From Larimichthys crocea (taxonomy: Eukaryota; Chordata; Actinopteri; Sciaenidae): a stretch of DNA of 64,000 bases. The position numbers and the translations under genes were made by a program. Position 1 is the stretch's first letter; each line of letters starts with the position of its first letter. Below, piece after piece: positions 53,761 through 64,000 of this stretch. The notes under the pieces were generated by a model that saw nothing but the letters and a program-made list of their open reading frames with translations, searched no databases and was not told where the DNA came from. Where the stretch lies: the NCBI RefSeq assembly GCF_000972845.2, contig NC_040025.1, positions 17,238,126-17,302,125 of the forward strand. The letters are read 5' to 3'.

Positions 53761-56700
53761 CAATTTCCTTGAATTGTTTTTGAAGAACAGAAGGAACCTG
53801 TCAGCCGTGTGCTGTGTGTTTGTTTTCCTGACATGTTTACTTTTTGCAGCCATTGAAGATTTCAGGACTTTTTTTCATCAAACCCTCCAAAATGTCTGTT
53901 CCTGTCAAGATCGAAAGAACAGCTCTCTTTTTTTTTTATTTTGCATCTAATCTGGCAGAAGAAAATTTGTCTCTTTCTAGGTTTGCAGATTGTTCCTGAG
54001 GGTTTCTGACTGTCGTACATAATCATATATTTAGGGAAAGTGTCTGCTGCCTCTCCACAGCTGTCAAACCACTGAAGGTGCCTGAACTTTATAACTCATG
54101 AAGTCTGGCCTCAGTTGCTTAAAGCTTACTGGGGAAGGATTTTATACTTGTGAATTAATTTCATATTGAAGAGAAGACTGCTTGACCTCAATAGCTGCTC
54201 AAAATAGCCTGCAATTTAAAGGGGGAACTGACAAGTTTTACATGTCAAAGCCAATTCACCACTCATGGGTGCACTCAACCTCAAGAATATAGATATTAGT
54301 CGGTCCTGCGAAACCCCTAATTATATTCAATGTCAATGTCTTCATCAACTTTTTTTTTCTATACATGGCACCTTTAAATGTCAAGATTAGGACATTGTAT
54401 TTTTTTGGAGTTGAACAGTTATAAAATGTCTTCTGTGACCTTGAGTTTTGTGAAAATAACTCAATTGGTTTCTCAACTTTGGCTCGAGACTACAAACTCT
54501 TAAAAGATTTCTTGCTTTATAAAGTAGATGTGGCATTTTAAAGATGTGGGTGTTTACCAGACAGAAATGGTCCAACAGGGGACGTGTAGGATTCAGTGTT
54601 TTTTGGAGCTTGACCCATTCTGATGACTCTTTGTTTGATCTAAAAGGTCCATTTTGATTCAGATGCAGTAGCAGTGTGACTCAGTGTTTGTTGACTGAAA
54701 TTCTGTTTTTTTAATTATCATTTAATTTGTTGCATAGTCAAATGTATTTTTTTTTTCCAACACCACAAAATGTGTTATTATGGGCTTTATGAAACCACGC
54801 ACAAACAATGGGTTGAAATTTTTGTGCAATTAGCAATTCTAATTCTAATTCACTATTTCTGTTTAATTGCCCCAATATGAGCTGCCAATCAGATCACAAC
54901 TGACACTGCAATCAGTCATTTTGTGAATGAGGGGAGAGTGCCTGTTATTAATTTTGGTTTTGGTTTGGTTTGGCCTGAGATGAAAGAGCAGTAAGTGTCT
55001 GGACTGAGAGGATAACGGTAACACAACCTGAGGAAAGCAGGTATTTATTTCTTTGAGAGTAAACAGCCACAAACTTCAGTCCCTCATGCTCTTGTGGTGT
55101 GATTTCTGAACTACTTAACAGACAGCTTCAACAATGCATCATATGTTTAGCTTACCCAACATAATGTGGCAGAATGAGCATGACAGGAACCCATTGCGCC
55201 CCTTATTTGACAAGTGACCACAGATATGGCAGATAACAGCCAACCTTGATCCTGCATAAAAACGACTGCAACAGTACATAGGCACAAAAAATGTGGCAGG
55301 CAAGACAAACACAGCCAAAAGAGGTGCCATCGGATGATAGCAACTAATTAGAGAGTTTTTTCTTCTGCTCAAGGGGCTGTCTTATAATTAAGAGAGCCCA
55401 ATGAATATGTATACGATGTGAGCACAGGGATGGCTGGATCTAGGTCAGGCTGCTGGTGGATGATGGGTTGCCTGCGAAGTGAAGCGAGGAGACGTGCAGC
55501 AACATCGCATTATTCAGAGAAACCTTCAAGAGGTACGAAGATGTGAGGGACCTTAACTTGCCCGCATTATGTCTCTAACAAGTTTATAGGCTCTTGGCAT
55601 TCAGAGGGAGGCAGCTCATCCAGCTGAGGAGGTCTAAATGACTTCTCTGGGGATCATTTCTGTCTGTTACAGCTTGGCATTTAAACGGTGCAACTCGATG
55701 CATTGATTGGTGCATCTACTCAGCCTGCAAACAGAATGTGAAACATATGCACATGTATGTGTACGAAGATGGTGAAGTGGTCTTATGATAGAGCCCAGAA
55801 ATAGTGTTATGTTTGTTGTAGTTTGTAAAGAGAATATATGCAAACCATTCAGAGTCTGTAACAACAAATGAGTGGAAATAGTCAGAAATTAGGAAAATAA
55901 TTCAGCCATCTTGGTTTAGGCATCAAAATGACCCTTCCATAGTCTCTCAGCCAAAGCGAGTGTGCAATCCAGAATTTTTAATGATGCTTCCAGTTGCTGT
56001 GCGATCATTTTCCTCGCCAGGATAATTACAACAGAAATTACAACAGCTGACAAACTTCACAGCTCATGGTTTTACTACCAACAAATTACTTTGGCTTACA
56101 TTATCAGCATTAATAATCCAACGCTAAGTTAAAGTTTGCTTTGGATGTGACGTGGAGGAGAAAAGACAGGCAACCTGCCACACAGCTGAGACCTCTATAC
56201 TGTCACAGACGCCTAACCAACAGATCTGTCAGAGGATATGAGAAAAGCCTGCAGTATTATTTTCTTTTATTAAAATGTGCAAGTTTTTTTTTCCGTCTAT
56301 CACTTCCAATCATACTTGGGAATTGTGGAAGGTTATATAATTCCTGTGTGCATGACAGCTCTCGATAAAAGCAATGATTTCTTTCTGGGGTTTTTTTTTG
56401 TTTTTTTTTGAGGGAAGATGATGTGATTGAATTATCCCGTGTCACGTGTGCAACATTTCAAAGAAACCCAAACCTGTGATCTTGAGCTTTTCAAAGCACA
56501 CATACATAACTGCAACTGTACCTGTGACTGTAATTCTCAGCCTATCATCACGAGATATTCACACCAAAAAGGGATTTTATGTTTAAATTCTGCAGCAGTT
56601 TTCAGCCCAAACATACAAGTGACAGTCTGAAATATCTCCACTGTATAAGACATGCCTCCACTTTAGGGGAATGTGAATCTCTTTCTCAACATAATGAACT

Positions 56701-59498
56701 CCCTGACAGGGTAGTGGCAGTGCTTCAGCACAGTAAAACATGGCTGTTTGCTGTCACCACCACTGAAAACAGCCACGCTCCAGTGTTTTAGTGATGGTGG
56801 AAGAGCGGCTGCCGACATCACATTTCCTGGTGCTCAATCAGTGTAACGGATGAGCCTGTGCTTCAGACAGCGATGCTGATACACACACACACACATACGT
56901 GTCATGCATATACACATATTCCTACATAAAGAAGCCCTGTCCTGTGACGACCTCTGTAGTGGTTACACCTCGCCATTTCTCTGTCACGTACAAGATGAAT
57001 GAGCTAAAATCTCACACTCTTTCTCCATGCATGCTTGGTGAAGCTCCATCCACCTTGCATCAGTGCAGCTCAGTTGGACAGTGCAATGGAGCAGTAATGG
57101 ACTGAACACCACTTCTCAGATGAGTTCAACTGTCCATTTGTTCTATGTGCTGTTATGTATGACTGAAGATCCACACAGCGCTCCCCTCATTATGAGGTGA
57201 ACATCATCACACCGGAGGGATTTAATGCTTCCTGGTTCATTCTCTTCAGAGATACCACAGTGCTGACAGAGTGACTGGATCATCTGAAATGGAGAATGAC
57301 AACTGTGCTTCCAGCAAAACACAGGGGCATTGTTGATTTATGTCACGGAAGAAGGAGAGTTTTTGAATATGGCTATTGTATTTTGCTTGTTTTGTTTGTT
57401 TGTACATTTCCTTGCTGCTGTACATTATTGTTTTCTGTTTTCTTTTTTTGTGAATTAAGCAAGTTACAGCGGTGTAGTGGTGTCTATAGAAGTGGGTATA
57501 CTTTTGATTTATGCCCCCATGTTTTTTTAAAGTGGCCCATCCAGCAAAGGAAAAATGTCCTGTGTTATAAACAGTAATATGTAAGACTACTCTTACACAT
57601 TTAAATCAACAAAAACATTTAGCTCATCATTACTGCTGCTTGACTTCAGGAAGTAAGGATCATTATCAACATTAACCACAGAAGAGATACAGATTTTGCA
57701 ATAAATACTGACCCACAGAGGGGTGGGCAACTACATAATTATGCATTTTGAGTTCTTATTCCATCCACACACATGATAGTAACTTCAGAGGAAATTTAGA
57801 AGTTGCTTTCCCCAATGCAGATGGAAAAATAAGTGGGTATACTTTGTGTACCCACATATACTTGCTGCAGAGTGTTTTACCAATGAGTGGTAATTTAGTT
57901 TCTGAACTATGAGAAAGTACCACTCGTGGAACAGGGACTTTTTTCTCACTTGAAATTATCGTAGAGGAACTTCAGTCTTTTGTTTGCGAAGTTGAAATAC
58001 AGGTACAATTCCAAAGATCCTCAAAGGGTTCTTGGCTTATCAACTTTTTATAGTTACAACAACAAAATTCAACAACCAAGTTACATAGTTAGCTAAAGAG
58101 GAAGAAAAATAAACGTGGAGTTATAGAACCATCTCTAAAAGTTGCAAGTTCAAAAACTAGTCAAGTCAAGACGCTGAAATAGCCAACAGAGGAAATGTGC
58201 AAACTCAGTTGAAAAACATCAGTAGTATAGGGTCCGCAATAAAGATACAAAACAGTATGCATCAACACATTTTAGCCCAAACAGAGCTAAATGGATCTTA
58301 GTGACTGCAAGAAGTTCCACTGTCAGTATTTTCCTTGATCTTGTACTGCTGTTGTCTGATGCCAGCAGGCTGCAAATGTGTGCCTTCAACCCCTAAACTC
58401 TGTCTGGGCATTATAACACTATTTATTCTCAGTGGGAAAGGAGAGGCATGCTGAAATTAAGCCCATTCATTCAGGAGTCAGTGATTTTGTGTTTGGAAAA
58501 CAACAAACTTAGCCACAGATGGCACACACGTCCTTGAACAGTGTCCGCTTTCAAACTAAAACTGAAACAAAACATTAAACTAAAGCAAACATGATTCCAC
58601 TTTTAGCAATAATCATTGAGAGGATTCATACGCAATATTTCTTCCACGCAACATTTACAGTATGTTGCTTCACAGATGTTCATTTCAAAGTAGACACATG
58701 GATGTTTTCAGATTGCACAGAAAATAGATATTAGACTTTCTAGTGTGTTTGGTCTTTATTGTATGCCTTTTCATGAAAACAGGAAGAGCTAGCAGCATGC
58801 AGATGCACATATGTTTTCTCTCACAAGATGCTTTCCTATTCATTATAACCCTCAATGGTAGAAGGAGTATTCACATCATGACTTAAGTAAACATTAGATG
58901 CACTGCATTCAAAATTGTGCTCAAAGCTGCATCTCTTGTAATAGTAAACCCACAGCTATCACCCAACTCTACAACCACATTCTTTAAGCTCGTTGTTTAC
59001 TATGTTCTGTCCAAAAAGTTCTGATAAACCCACTGAACATTACCTTCCCCTGTCACCCTGAAGTTGGTGGAGACAGTGCTAGAGGCAGGGTAAATATTTG
59101 ACTTTAATTTGCCAGGTGGCCAGAAACACAACTCCAAATAAATGTTAATGTTGGTTTGTGGCTACTGGATCTTTATAAGCAGACAAAAAACAACAGCGGG
59201 TGTGCTGCTTCAGGTGCAGGTGAGACATTGAGTCTAGTTCCAGTAAAACTGCTTCCATTTGTAACCTGAGCACTTAACGTTAACTAGTAGTATGTTAACA
59301 AATGTTGCTCATGTTTCGGTCTCATAAACTTAGACCCTCCCTCCCTCGCCTCACCTTAGAGGAAAAGTCAAAACACTGTTTCTACCTGTTATCCAGAATG
59401 GGGTTGTCTGGTCTGGCCAGGGAGAAAGCAACGTGTGAGTGGGATTTTTTATAGCTGAAGCTGAACAGAAGAAGAAAGGAGCAAGAACAGCACAATAC
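53759..59498. other. Gene-free intergenic stretch
   Basis: About 5.7 kb with no recognisable gene. T-rich runs at 53928-53940, 54348-54360 and 56390-56410, and a short AC run at 56880. The segment 54580-54610 (GGGGACGTGTAGGATTCAGT) may be a repeat end, too short to call. Confidence 0.6.
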
Positions 59499-59730
59499 AC
59501 CTTTTTCGCAGCAGCCATTTTGACATGAAATAGGGTCAGCACAGGTGTTTCCAATAATACTAATTAGTTCTTTTCCATTTCAGTAGAGCCTTTCCAGTGA
59601 ACCAACGTGCAGCACACAGCAGCACCCTGACTCTGTTTGACCTGAATCAAACAGAACCTTAATTAGTATCACTGACAACACCTATGTTTACCTACTACTT
59701 CATGTCAAAATGGCTGCTGTGAAAAAAGGT
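59499..59730. mobile_element. MITE with about 68-bp terminal inverted repeats
   Basis: The left end ACCTTTTTCGCAGCAGCCATTTTGACATGAAATAGG ... AGGTGTTTCCAATAATACTAATTA (59499-59566) is the reverse complement, with some changes, of the right end TAATTAGTATCACTGACAAC ... TCATGTCAAAATGGCTGCTGTGAAAAAAGGT (about 59660-59730). Total length about 232 bp with no coding capacity, which fits a non-autonomous DNA element. Confidence 0.8.
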
Positions 59731-61314
59731 CTGCTGTAGAAATATTGGACTGGATTGCTTGGATCTCAAAACAAACATTTTATCATTCCAGCTGGATAAC
59801 AAACACCAGTGAGATGAACAAAATACTTAGATACAAAGATCCAACCAAAAACTGCTTTATTGATCATCATGATGTGGCTAACAGCTAACAATAACACTGC
59901 ACAGCGGTCTGAAACTGTATTATTATCTCTGACCCCAAGTCTTAGTAATATTAACATACTTGCTCTAATGTAAAACGGTTCTAATGCAACAAATGAGGTT
60001 GCTTCTTAGGCTACCTTTTCTATCATGTAAGCTTTGTTGCTTAATGTATTGTTTACTTGTAGTAGCTGATAAGGTGATTATTTTGTTGATATGCAAGGTG
60101 CTATACTGCTGTACAAAGAGAGAGAGAGGGAGGTAAGCCAACCTAACATAACTAGCACTACAGTAACTAACATCAGTGATATTAAAGTCTTCAGGCTGGA
60201 TGGAAAACTGTAAAACAAAAAGGTTTAGATGAACTGCAGTATCTGTCAACAAAATGTGTGTTTTTTGCTTTTTTAAAATTAATTTCAACTAGTATAATTA
60301 AGAAACAGTAATCAATTTAATTCTTTAATCTACTATGTATTACATTTGAGTCTGTGATTTTAAGGTGGCTTAACTACAGCAAATCACATGAAATTCACTA
60401 GATTCAAAAACAAGTACAAGTACAAGTAGAGCCCCATGTATTGGTCCACTAATTTTATCCCAGATATATTGGCATTAGTGTATATGTTGTGCATAATTTA
60501 GATCTATTGATTGTTCGCTTTGTGTTTTTATTTGTTATAGTTATTGATAATCATTAAATTCCCAGTGAAGTTTACTCTTTCAGTGCACTGATGACATTCT
60601 GGAGAATCGATTTCTTGTTATACTGTAAAATATTCTGCCTCTATGACAGATAGTTTGATATCATGGTGGTTATCTTAGCAGGGTTTTTGTTGGCTGGGCA
60701 TAGTGATTGGCAAATACCCGTTGCCTTAATTTGGAATATCAGTCAAAGCCATTCAGTTGCAGTGACTGGCGTGTCAGGATTTTGTCGTCCTGGGTAAGAA
60801 AAAATGGTGTCTGTATTCCTCTGTGAAATAGCCATAGTTCAGTGAATAATAAATGTCTTTTTCAAGATAAAACTGCACATTTTAGTGGACTTTTATTGTG
60901 ACCAGTCCAAGGCACACCTGCATCATTGTCATGATTTTATCAGCATTTTATCAGCATTTTAATATGCTACTCCTATCAGGTGGATAGATTATCTTGGCCA
61001 AAGGAGAAGCCCACACCAACACTGATTTGATTTCAACTCCTGTAGAATCAGACCAAAAACAAAAGTGTTTATATTTCTGTTGCGTGTATACATATACCAA
61101 TATTTGTATCATAAATGTAATCTTAACCTGAAAAGTAACAGCTGACTGACAGATGCAGAAGAGTTGTTTCATATATTCACCTACAAAGTTACACCAAATA
61201 AACTTTATGATCATACAGTACTCAATAAATATACTTTCAGACTCTGTTCTTGTTGCTGCAGAACACCAGTGAGGCTGCCTGATGCTGATGCTGAGCAGGT
61301 CTGGGTGGTAACAG

Positions 61315-61366
<52 letters not shown>

Positions 61367-62690
61367 ACACACCCCGCAGAGAGGGTTCATACAGCCGTAA
61401 TTACAGTCCTGCCACGGCTATAGGAAGTGGGCCGGCTCTCTCACAGCAGGCAGCAAGCAGCAGCGCACTGAAGGGAGTTCAAAATCAACCAACCAAGGGC
61501 CACCACGAGGCCTAATTACCGAGTGAACACGACTAATGATGAAGCTGCGCTCTGCTGGCGCCTTGTCCGAAATGTTCAGACCCTCATCGCCTTATCAGCC
61601 CAGCTCTCACTCCCAGGTGTAGCCAGCAGTGCGTTACTGCTGTGCATAGACCTCCCACAATGCCCGCTGCTCTAAAAAGACTCCTGGAGTGATGCATAGG
61701 CTGTAGCATGGCGCTCACACAGTTTATGTGTGTAAATCGGAACATATGTAGGCGTTGGTAGCATATAGATTCCCATTTCTCATAAATGGAGGGAGCTTCT
61801 TATACTTTTATTTAAATTGATGATTTGGATGTTGTATTTGCAGGGAGCAGGTATCCCATTTAGCTCTGATAAGTGTGAATGGTTTCAGGGGACACGGGGA
61901 GTGATTTAGACTGATTTCTTAAAAAGCGTTTTGCAAGAGCGAAACAATCACTCTGCGCAGTGATCCCCTGGGAGATTTCCCAGTAGTTGGTCGCTGTGAC
62001 TGATGGGAGTAACCCCCCACTACACACACACACACACACACACGTATATCCACGGCTTACAGTTTACCTATACATTATTTGTTTGACAGGTTGCCTTCTT
62101 CCACATCTCACCAGGTTGTTCAATCAGGAAAAACGATGAAAGGGAAATGAGGCTCCCCTGGGATACAGTCCCTCAGAGATAAATATACAGTATGTGGGTT
62201 GGACAAGTTGTTTTTTTTTATATTGTCAAGACAAACGAGGCTGTAGAAGTTTGAGGAGCTGTCCAGATGCTGAAAGAGCATCAGGCAGCCTTTCAATTAG
62301 TAATACGAGCTGGTGACTCTGGGGGGAACTAATTTTAACACCAAGGGAAGATAAACTATTCATTCGTTGCGTGTTTTTTTGTCCTTAATTTGAGGCAGTA
62401 TTTTTTTTATCTGCACAGAAATACACCCCTGCTGTTTTCTTTAAAACCAAGAGGTTTCATTTTAATAGATGGCTCACATCAGTCAAAATGTTTCACATTT
62501 GTTCTAAAAAAGGTGGAAGAAAATTTAGTCCAATGCAATATTGATGCCCCTCGGTGCTTATTTATTTTCTGTTAGAGGCTCTTAAAACCAATTTGGAGCA
62601 AAACAACGATCCATCCAGCCATAATCAATAGCTTGAATCTGCAACGCGTGTCAGTCGCAGCACCGCATGTAGGAGAATGCAGACAGGAGG
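59731..62690. other. Intergenic sequence upstream of cpne5
   Basis: No gene recognised. Two AC microsatellites (61315-61363 and 62022-62043). 61400-61690 is less AT-rich and repeat-poor, a plausible place for conserved regulatory DNA, but nothing in the sequence alone proves it. Confidence 0.5.
61315..61363. repeat. (AC)n microsatellite
   Basis: About 24 AC units preceded by AACAGCC and followed by AATCACACACC. Confidence 0.97.
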
Positions 62691-63007
62691 GGTGGAGTTC
62701 ACAGCTTTTACTTTTCAAACGCTGCTCAGGCAGAAGAGCTCATTCTTTGCCTGCAAAACAGCGGAGTTGGCGCTGATGCGTTGTGGCATGTCATCCCACT
62801 TTTAAGTCAGATCAATCGTCTCACTGTTGCAGCCTCCCATTAAACTTTTTATGCTGTTGCCCGTCCAATGGACAGCACTTAGGAGGTTTATCTGGACCGT
62901 ACCCGCTCCTGCTCGCTCGCCCGCTGCGCCCCAGCTCTCCGCCGTCGATTCTCCAGGTTCAGAGGGACTCACGCGGCTCGGGGAGCTGGCCTGGGTCTCC
63001 TGCACGC
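62691..63007 (+). promoter_or_regulatory. cpne5: cpne5 5' untranslated / promoter-proximal region
   Basis: GC content rises towards the start codon (CCCGCTCCTGCTCGCTCGCC at 62900, CGCCGTCGATTC at 62939). The cpne5 frame is open upstream to about 62783, so a longer N-terminus cannot be excluded from sequence, but the upstream codons do not look like a copine. Confidence 0.45.
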
Positions 63008-63117
63008 ATGGAGGGAGACGTTATGGACAAGGTGGAGGCCACGGCGACGGTCCGTGACTTCGATCCTATCAGTGGGAGCATCCCGGCCACCAAAGTGGAG
63101 ATCACCGTATCCTGCAG
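63008..63117 (+). CDS. cpne5: cpne5, copine-5, first coding exon (partial gene)
   Basis: Copines are Ca2+-dependent phospholipid-binding proteins with two C2 domains and a C-terminal von Willebrand A domain; copine-5 is known mainly from the nervous system. Only the start is present: MEGDVMDKVEATATVRDFDP, then ISGSIPATKVEITVSCR, 36 codons plus two bases, followed by GTAAGT. The end SIPATKVEITVSCR is the opening of the first C2 domain and matches human CPNE5 as I remember it, including LAGSIPATKVEITVSCR, and differs from CPNE8 (AIPATRVEVSVSCR). Chromosomal context (human CPNE5 is also on 6p21) supports this. The remaining exons lie to the right of the window. Confidence 0.85.
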
Positions 63118-64000
63118 GTAAGTCCACTCCGGTGCTGATGCTGCTGTGTCTGCGCCAGGGTTTGGGGAGCTCCGCGCGCTTTGGGTACGTTTTGCTGTGA
63201 GAAGAAAGAACGCTGTTTATCAGAAGTAACGTGCAATTTCATTCAATTTCATTGCTGAAATATAGCATACACTTCACCATGGCTCATTTCGAAGAATAAT
63301 AACACTTTACAAAAGGTAAAATGACGACGTTGTCTCGGGAAAATCCTCTCAGGTTGCGCATTGATACACAGGACGTCATTGAAATATTTTAAGGAATTTT
63401 AAGTTAAGACTTTAAGTTAGAAACATGAATTTAGGATTCATACAAAACCTAATCAGCTTTGCAGTAGTGTCCAGATCTCCCCCTAATCACAGTTAGTGAA
63501 ACTTTTACGCGTTTCTCTGTGTATTGCAAAGATTTACGCTCTGATGTCCGTTTAGATAAATGTTAACCTCACTTCAGTCAGTCAGGGTTTCTCGTGGTTC
63601 TGACAGCGCCGTGTGTGTTTGTGTTTTAGCGCGCGCCAGGTCGCGTGCCAAGTCGCGTGCCACATGAGCTATTGACCGTGGTGGAGTTTGCTTCCTGAGA
63701 GGTTTCCCCTGAGGCTGCGTGTCTTGTGAAGCTGTGTGTAACCGCCTGACAGGCTCCGAAACCAGTCTGTAACACAAACGTGAAAAAAACAAGAAAAAAA
63801 AAGAGCCTTTAAATGGATCCTTGCTCCCCACCTCCCCCATAAAACCTCTCCAAATACCACGAAGATGTCAAGTGCCTCGGCTGGAAGGGTGGGGCAGCGC
63901 TGGTTGCAGGTAAAGTCACTGTATACTATATGCTGCTGCACCATATAGTGCCTCTGTGGGTCGACGAGTACAGTTGGTGCAGTATTAATGAACGTTTCTC
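63118..64000 (+). other. cpne5: cpne5 intron 1, start
   Basis: Begins GTAAGT, a strong donor. It contains GCGCGCCAGGTCGCGTGCCA (CpG-rich) at about 63630 and a 14-base GCTATAT/TATAT segment at 63920. No second exon was recognised before the window ends. Confidence 0.7.

Overview
This is vertebrate nuclear DNA, almost certainly from a ray-finned fish and probably a spiny-rayed (percomorph) teleost. The genes are intron-rich with GT-AG and GTATCCTTT-type introns. AC/GT microsatellites are frequent. Several interspersed repeats have forms I know from percomorph genomes. Gene content matches the human 6p21 neighbourhood (MAPK14, SRPK1, LHFPL5, CPNE5), in a compact fish arrangement.

Layout. 1-2460: one acidic Ser/Asp/Glu-rich exon with a nonsense-riddled tail; the tail plus an ATGTA satellite is duplicated in tandem. 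2461-5890: non-coding, with a LINE-like fragment, a TA microsatellite and a GCTAAC minisatellite. 5891-11857: P-element/THAP9-like DNA transposons, namely a rearranged solo 3' end followed by a 5.3 kb copy with near-perfect 67-bp terminal inverted repeats, an imperfect 8-bp target duplication and a frameshifted THAP-transposase pseudogene. 12228-23499 (+): complete mapk14 (p38 alpha-type MAP kinase, 360 aa), including both members of a mutually exclusive exon pair. 26130-36761 (+): complete srpk1 (SR-protein kinase, 642 aa), including a tandemly duplicated 93-bp exon that encodes part of the substrate-docking region. 38169-41040 (-): complete lhfpl5 (hair-cell tetraspan protein, 217 aa), convergent with srpk1. 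41.0-62.7 kb: about 21 kb with no recognisable gene, only interspersed repeats and microsatellites. 63008-63117 (+): first coding exon of a copine, best matching CPNE5; the rest lies beyond the window.

The genes are independent transcription units, not an operon. mapk14 acts in stress signalling, srpk1 phosphorylates splicing factors, lhfpl5 is part of the mechanotransduction complex of inner-ear hair cells, and cpne5 is a calcium-dependent membrane-binding protein. Both kinase genes contain a perfect U12-type 5' splice site (GTATCCTTT), so both depend on the minor spliceosome.

The two most interesting items are the duplicated docking-region exon of srpk1 (two versions with diverged sequence, one SRPK2-like and one SRPK1-like) and the mapk14 alternative exon pair. 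In the latter, each exon has its own U12-like branch site, which would explain mutual exclusivity by U2/U12 incompatibility. All exon limits were read by eye from reading frame and splice signals; homology statements rest on remembered family sequences, not on a search.
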